Notes under the pieces: generated by a model | Databases searched by the model: none | The model's input: the letters and a program-made list of their open reading frames with translations, nothing else | Told to the model about the DNA's origin: nothing | DNA from: Aldehydirespirator sp965219165 | GTDB lineage: Bacteria > Actinomycetota > Acidimicrobiia > Acidimicrobiales > Aldehydirespiratoraceae | DNA length: 64,000 bases | Direction of reading: 5' to 3' | NCBI GenBank assembly: GCA_965219165.1 | Contig: CBDCMW010000002.1 | Location: 2,170,001-2,234,000, forward strand | Made by a program: the position numbers and the translations under genes | Shown: positions 62,543-64,000 of the stretch, in pieces | How positions within the stretch are numbered: the stretch's first letter is position 1 | How the letters are laid out: each line of letters starts with the position of its first letter

Positions 62543-63778
62543 CTAGCTCCAGAGCGTGCAGATGGGGATCGCCTCGATGCGGTCGCCTAGGCGGTAGCGG
62601 GCTGGGCCGGTGTGCAGCAGCGCGCCGGCTTTGAAGCGGTCTCCGAGTTCGTCGCGAAGCCACACCAGGTGCCGGGCGTCGGCTGGTTTGGGCGCGCTGT
62701 GCGCCTTGATCTCGATCCCGACCAGTCCGCGCGCTCCGAGGTCGGCGACGATGTCCACCTCGTGGCGGCCGTCGCGGTCGCGCAGGTGGTGCAGCTTGGG
62801 CCAGCTGGGGTCCAATACCGCCTCGGCGCGCAGCTGGTTGGTGACGAACGTGTCGATCAGGCGGCCCAGCAGGTGGCCGTCGCTCATGGCCACAGCGACA
62901 TCGGCGCCGACCGCGGCGCCCCACAGCCCGGTGTCGGCGACGTAGCGCTTGGGTCCCCTGGCCAGGCGCTTGAGGCGGTTGGTGCTCCATGCCGGGAGCT
63001 CCGCTATGACGCCGAGGTCGGACAGGAGCGCCGCGTAGGAGCGGGCGGTGCGCCGGTCGAGGCCGGCGGCCTCGTGGAGGGTCGAGTCGTTGACGATTCC
63101 GGCCGAGTTGAGCGCGTAGGCCGTGAAGAAGGCGCCGAGGCGCACGGGGTCCGGGCCCCGGCCCGGTCCGGCGTGCTCGTGGAGCAGGAGTTGCTCCACA
63201 TAGCTCTCAAGCCAGGCCCTTTGGACGCTGCCCTCGAGCTCGACGGCCGCCTCGGGGAATCCGCCCCGCAGGGCGATCTCTGCGTAGTCGCGCAGGTCGG
63301 GAGGGTCTGACGGCAGACGAGGCGGCTCCGCGCCGAGCAGCCCGTCGATGAACGGGCGGCCGGGCCGCGAGCGCTGCTCGCGGACCGTCAGCGGGTGCAT
63401 GGCGACCCGGATGAGTCGGCCCGTTCCCGGCCACAGGACCGGGTCCGAATCGGACCGCACCGACCCCGTCAAGATGAAGCGCCCCGGACGGCGCTCGGAG
63501 TCGACGGCCCGCTTGACCGCCCCCAGCACCTCGGGGCATGCCTGCCACTCGTCGAGGAGCACCGGCTCGGGACGATCCCTCAGCGCCGCGTCGGGGTCCG
63601 CCCGGAACGGGAGGGCCTCGCGCTCGTTGTCGAGCCGCACGACGCTCGTAGCGTGCCGCAACGCTGTCGTGGTCTTGCCTGAGGCCCGCGCGCCGGTGAT
63701 CATCACCGCTGGCGCCGACCCGAGTATCTCCGAGATCCAGGGGTCGACCAAGCGCTCGAGATACGCCTCCATGGTCAC
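62543..63778 (-). CDS. AAA ATPase with DUF4143 domain (copy 2)
   Basis: This 411-residue paralog of 55103-56356 has Walker A GARASGKTTTA, Walker B PVLLDEWQACP, and DUF4143 with HEVDIVADLGARGLVGIEIK. Start ATG 63778. The repeats TATAGCGCAGTG upstream (63811-63909) probably contain its promoter and operator sites. Confidence 0.9.
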   Translation of the reverse strand: MTMEAYLERLVDPWISEILGSAPAVMITGARASGKTTTALRHATSVVRLDNEREALPFRADPDAALRDRPEPVLLDEWQACPEVLGAVKRAVDSERRPGRFILTGSVRSDSDPVLWPGTGRLIRVAMHPLTVREQRSRPGRPFIDGLLGAEPPRLPSDPPDLRDYAEIALRGGFPEAAVELEGSVQRAWLESYVEQLLLHEHAGPGRGPDPVRLGAFFTAYALNSAGIVNDSTLHEAAGLDRRTARSYAALLSDLGVIAELPAWSTNRLKRLARGPKRYVADTGLWGAAVGADVAVAMSDGHLLGRLIDTFVTNQLRAEAVLDPSWPKLHHLRDRDGRHEVDIVADLGARGLVGIEIKAHSAPKPADARHLVWLRDELGDRFKAGALLHTGPARYRLGDRIEAIPICTLWS

Positions 63779-63808
63779 ATCCTACCGTTGCGCAACAGGA
63801 AGAATGTC

Positions 63809-63909
63809 GTTATAGCGCAGTGTTCGATGCTGTTCCGGTCGCTTCAGCGCATGAGTAGATGTCACTATAGCGCAGTGACGAAGCCTGTTCCGCATGTGCC
63901 TATAGCGCT
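63809..63909. promoter_or_regulatory. repeated TATAGCGC motif upstream of DUF4143 gene
   Basis: TATAGCGCAGTG occurs at 63811-63822 and 63866-63877, and TATAGCGCT at 63901-63909. The first two are each followed by a TGTTCCG. On the minus strand the first gives CGCTATAAC, a possible -10 about 31 nt before ATG 63778. They look like iterons or operator repeats. Confidence 0.5.
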
Positions 63910-64000
63910 CGCACCGGCATGCCGCTCATGCACGAACTCTGTACCCAGCCGGCTGGCTCGGTTCTCGGTCGACCAGCGCGGCCTCGAGGCCCTTGGCGCG
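63910..64000. other. window end, no gene assigned
   Basis: The last bases hold no supportable start or complete frame. A gene may enter from the right, but too little is visible. Confidence 0.5.

Noticed and set aside
1..64000. tRNA, rRNA or replication origin
   Set aside because: No cloverleaf-compatible sequence, rRNA segment or DnaA-box cluster was recognised by reading; a covariance-model scan would be decisive.

Overview
The window is high-GC DNA with GTG/TTG starts, many 4-nt ATGA/GTGA gene overlaps, leaderless promoters and lipoprotein-rich ABC importers. This fits an actinobacterium; the acyl-CoA dehydrogenase, SDR and amidohydrolase mix recalls uncultured Acidimicrobiia, but that lineage is an inference. 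No rRNA, tRNA or CRISPR array was seen, and both ends of the window cut through a larger sequence.

Left part (about 1-23.8 kb) is metabolic. It holds a truncated MFS transporter, an SDR dehydrogenase, an acyl-CoA dehydrogenase beside an amidohydrolase remnant, and two importer/catabolism operons. The first (9856 down to 3500) encodes a DUF917 protein, a hydantoinase/oxoprolinase-type HyuA protein and a sugar-type ABC importer, with a PucR regulator divergent from it. The second (19763 down to 11482) encodes a solute-binding lipoprotein, a second DUF917 protein, a PLP-dependent decarboxylase and a complete oligopeptide-type ABC importer, with a divergent Lrp/AsnC regulator. A GcvT-like folate enzyme and a PIG-L deacetylase follow.

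Right part (about 22-64 kb) is an accessory island of defence, toxin-antitoxin and mobile genes, with many broken genes and local duplications. Its most striking locus is a minus-strand operon (32427 down to 29130): an XRE regulator with its own palindromic operator, an OGG-type DNA glycosylase, a small glycine-rich-N-terminus protein, and a 610-residue PfkB / nucleoside deoxyribosyltransferase / QueC triple fusion. Divergent from it is a type I restriction-modification operon (hsdM-hsdS-hsdR) ending in a YgjP-type metalloprotease. A lower-GC nuclease-PIN fusion follows.

Further right is a repeated module of HNH endonuclease with a topoisomerase zinc finger divergent from a membrane protein; one copy has an intact HNH, one a frameshifted HNH, and further fragments are scattered. 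Also present are a collapsed HigBA locus, a PD-(D/E)XK protein, a HepT-MntA pair, a frameshifted DUF1828 gene, an IS21 element with a 5-bp target duplication that interrupts a small gene, two DUF4143 ATPases, a VapC/HNH mosaic, a CopG-type TA pair, a phosphatase with an ADP-ribosylglycohydrolase remnant, and paired remnants of one alpha/beta hydrolase.

The two importer operons probably feed nitrogenous or amide compounds into catabolism. The island shows repeated gene gain, duplication and decay. The QueC/OGG operon is the best candidate for an undescribed system.
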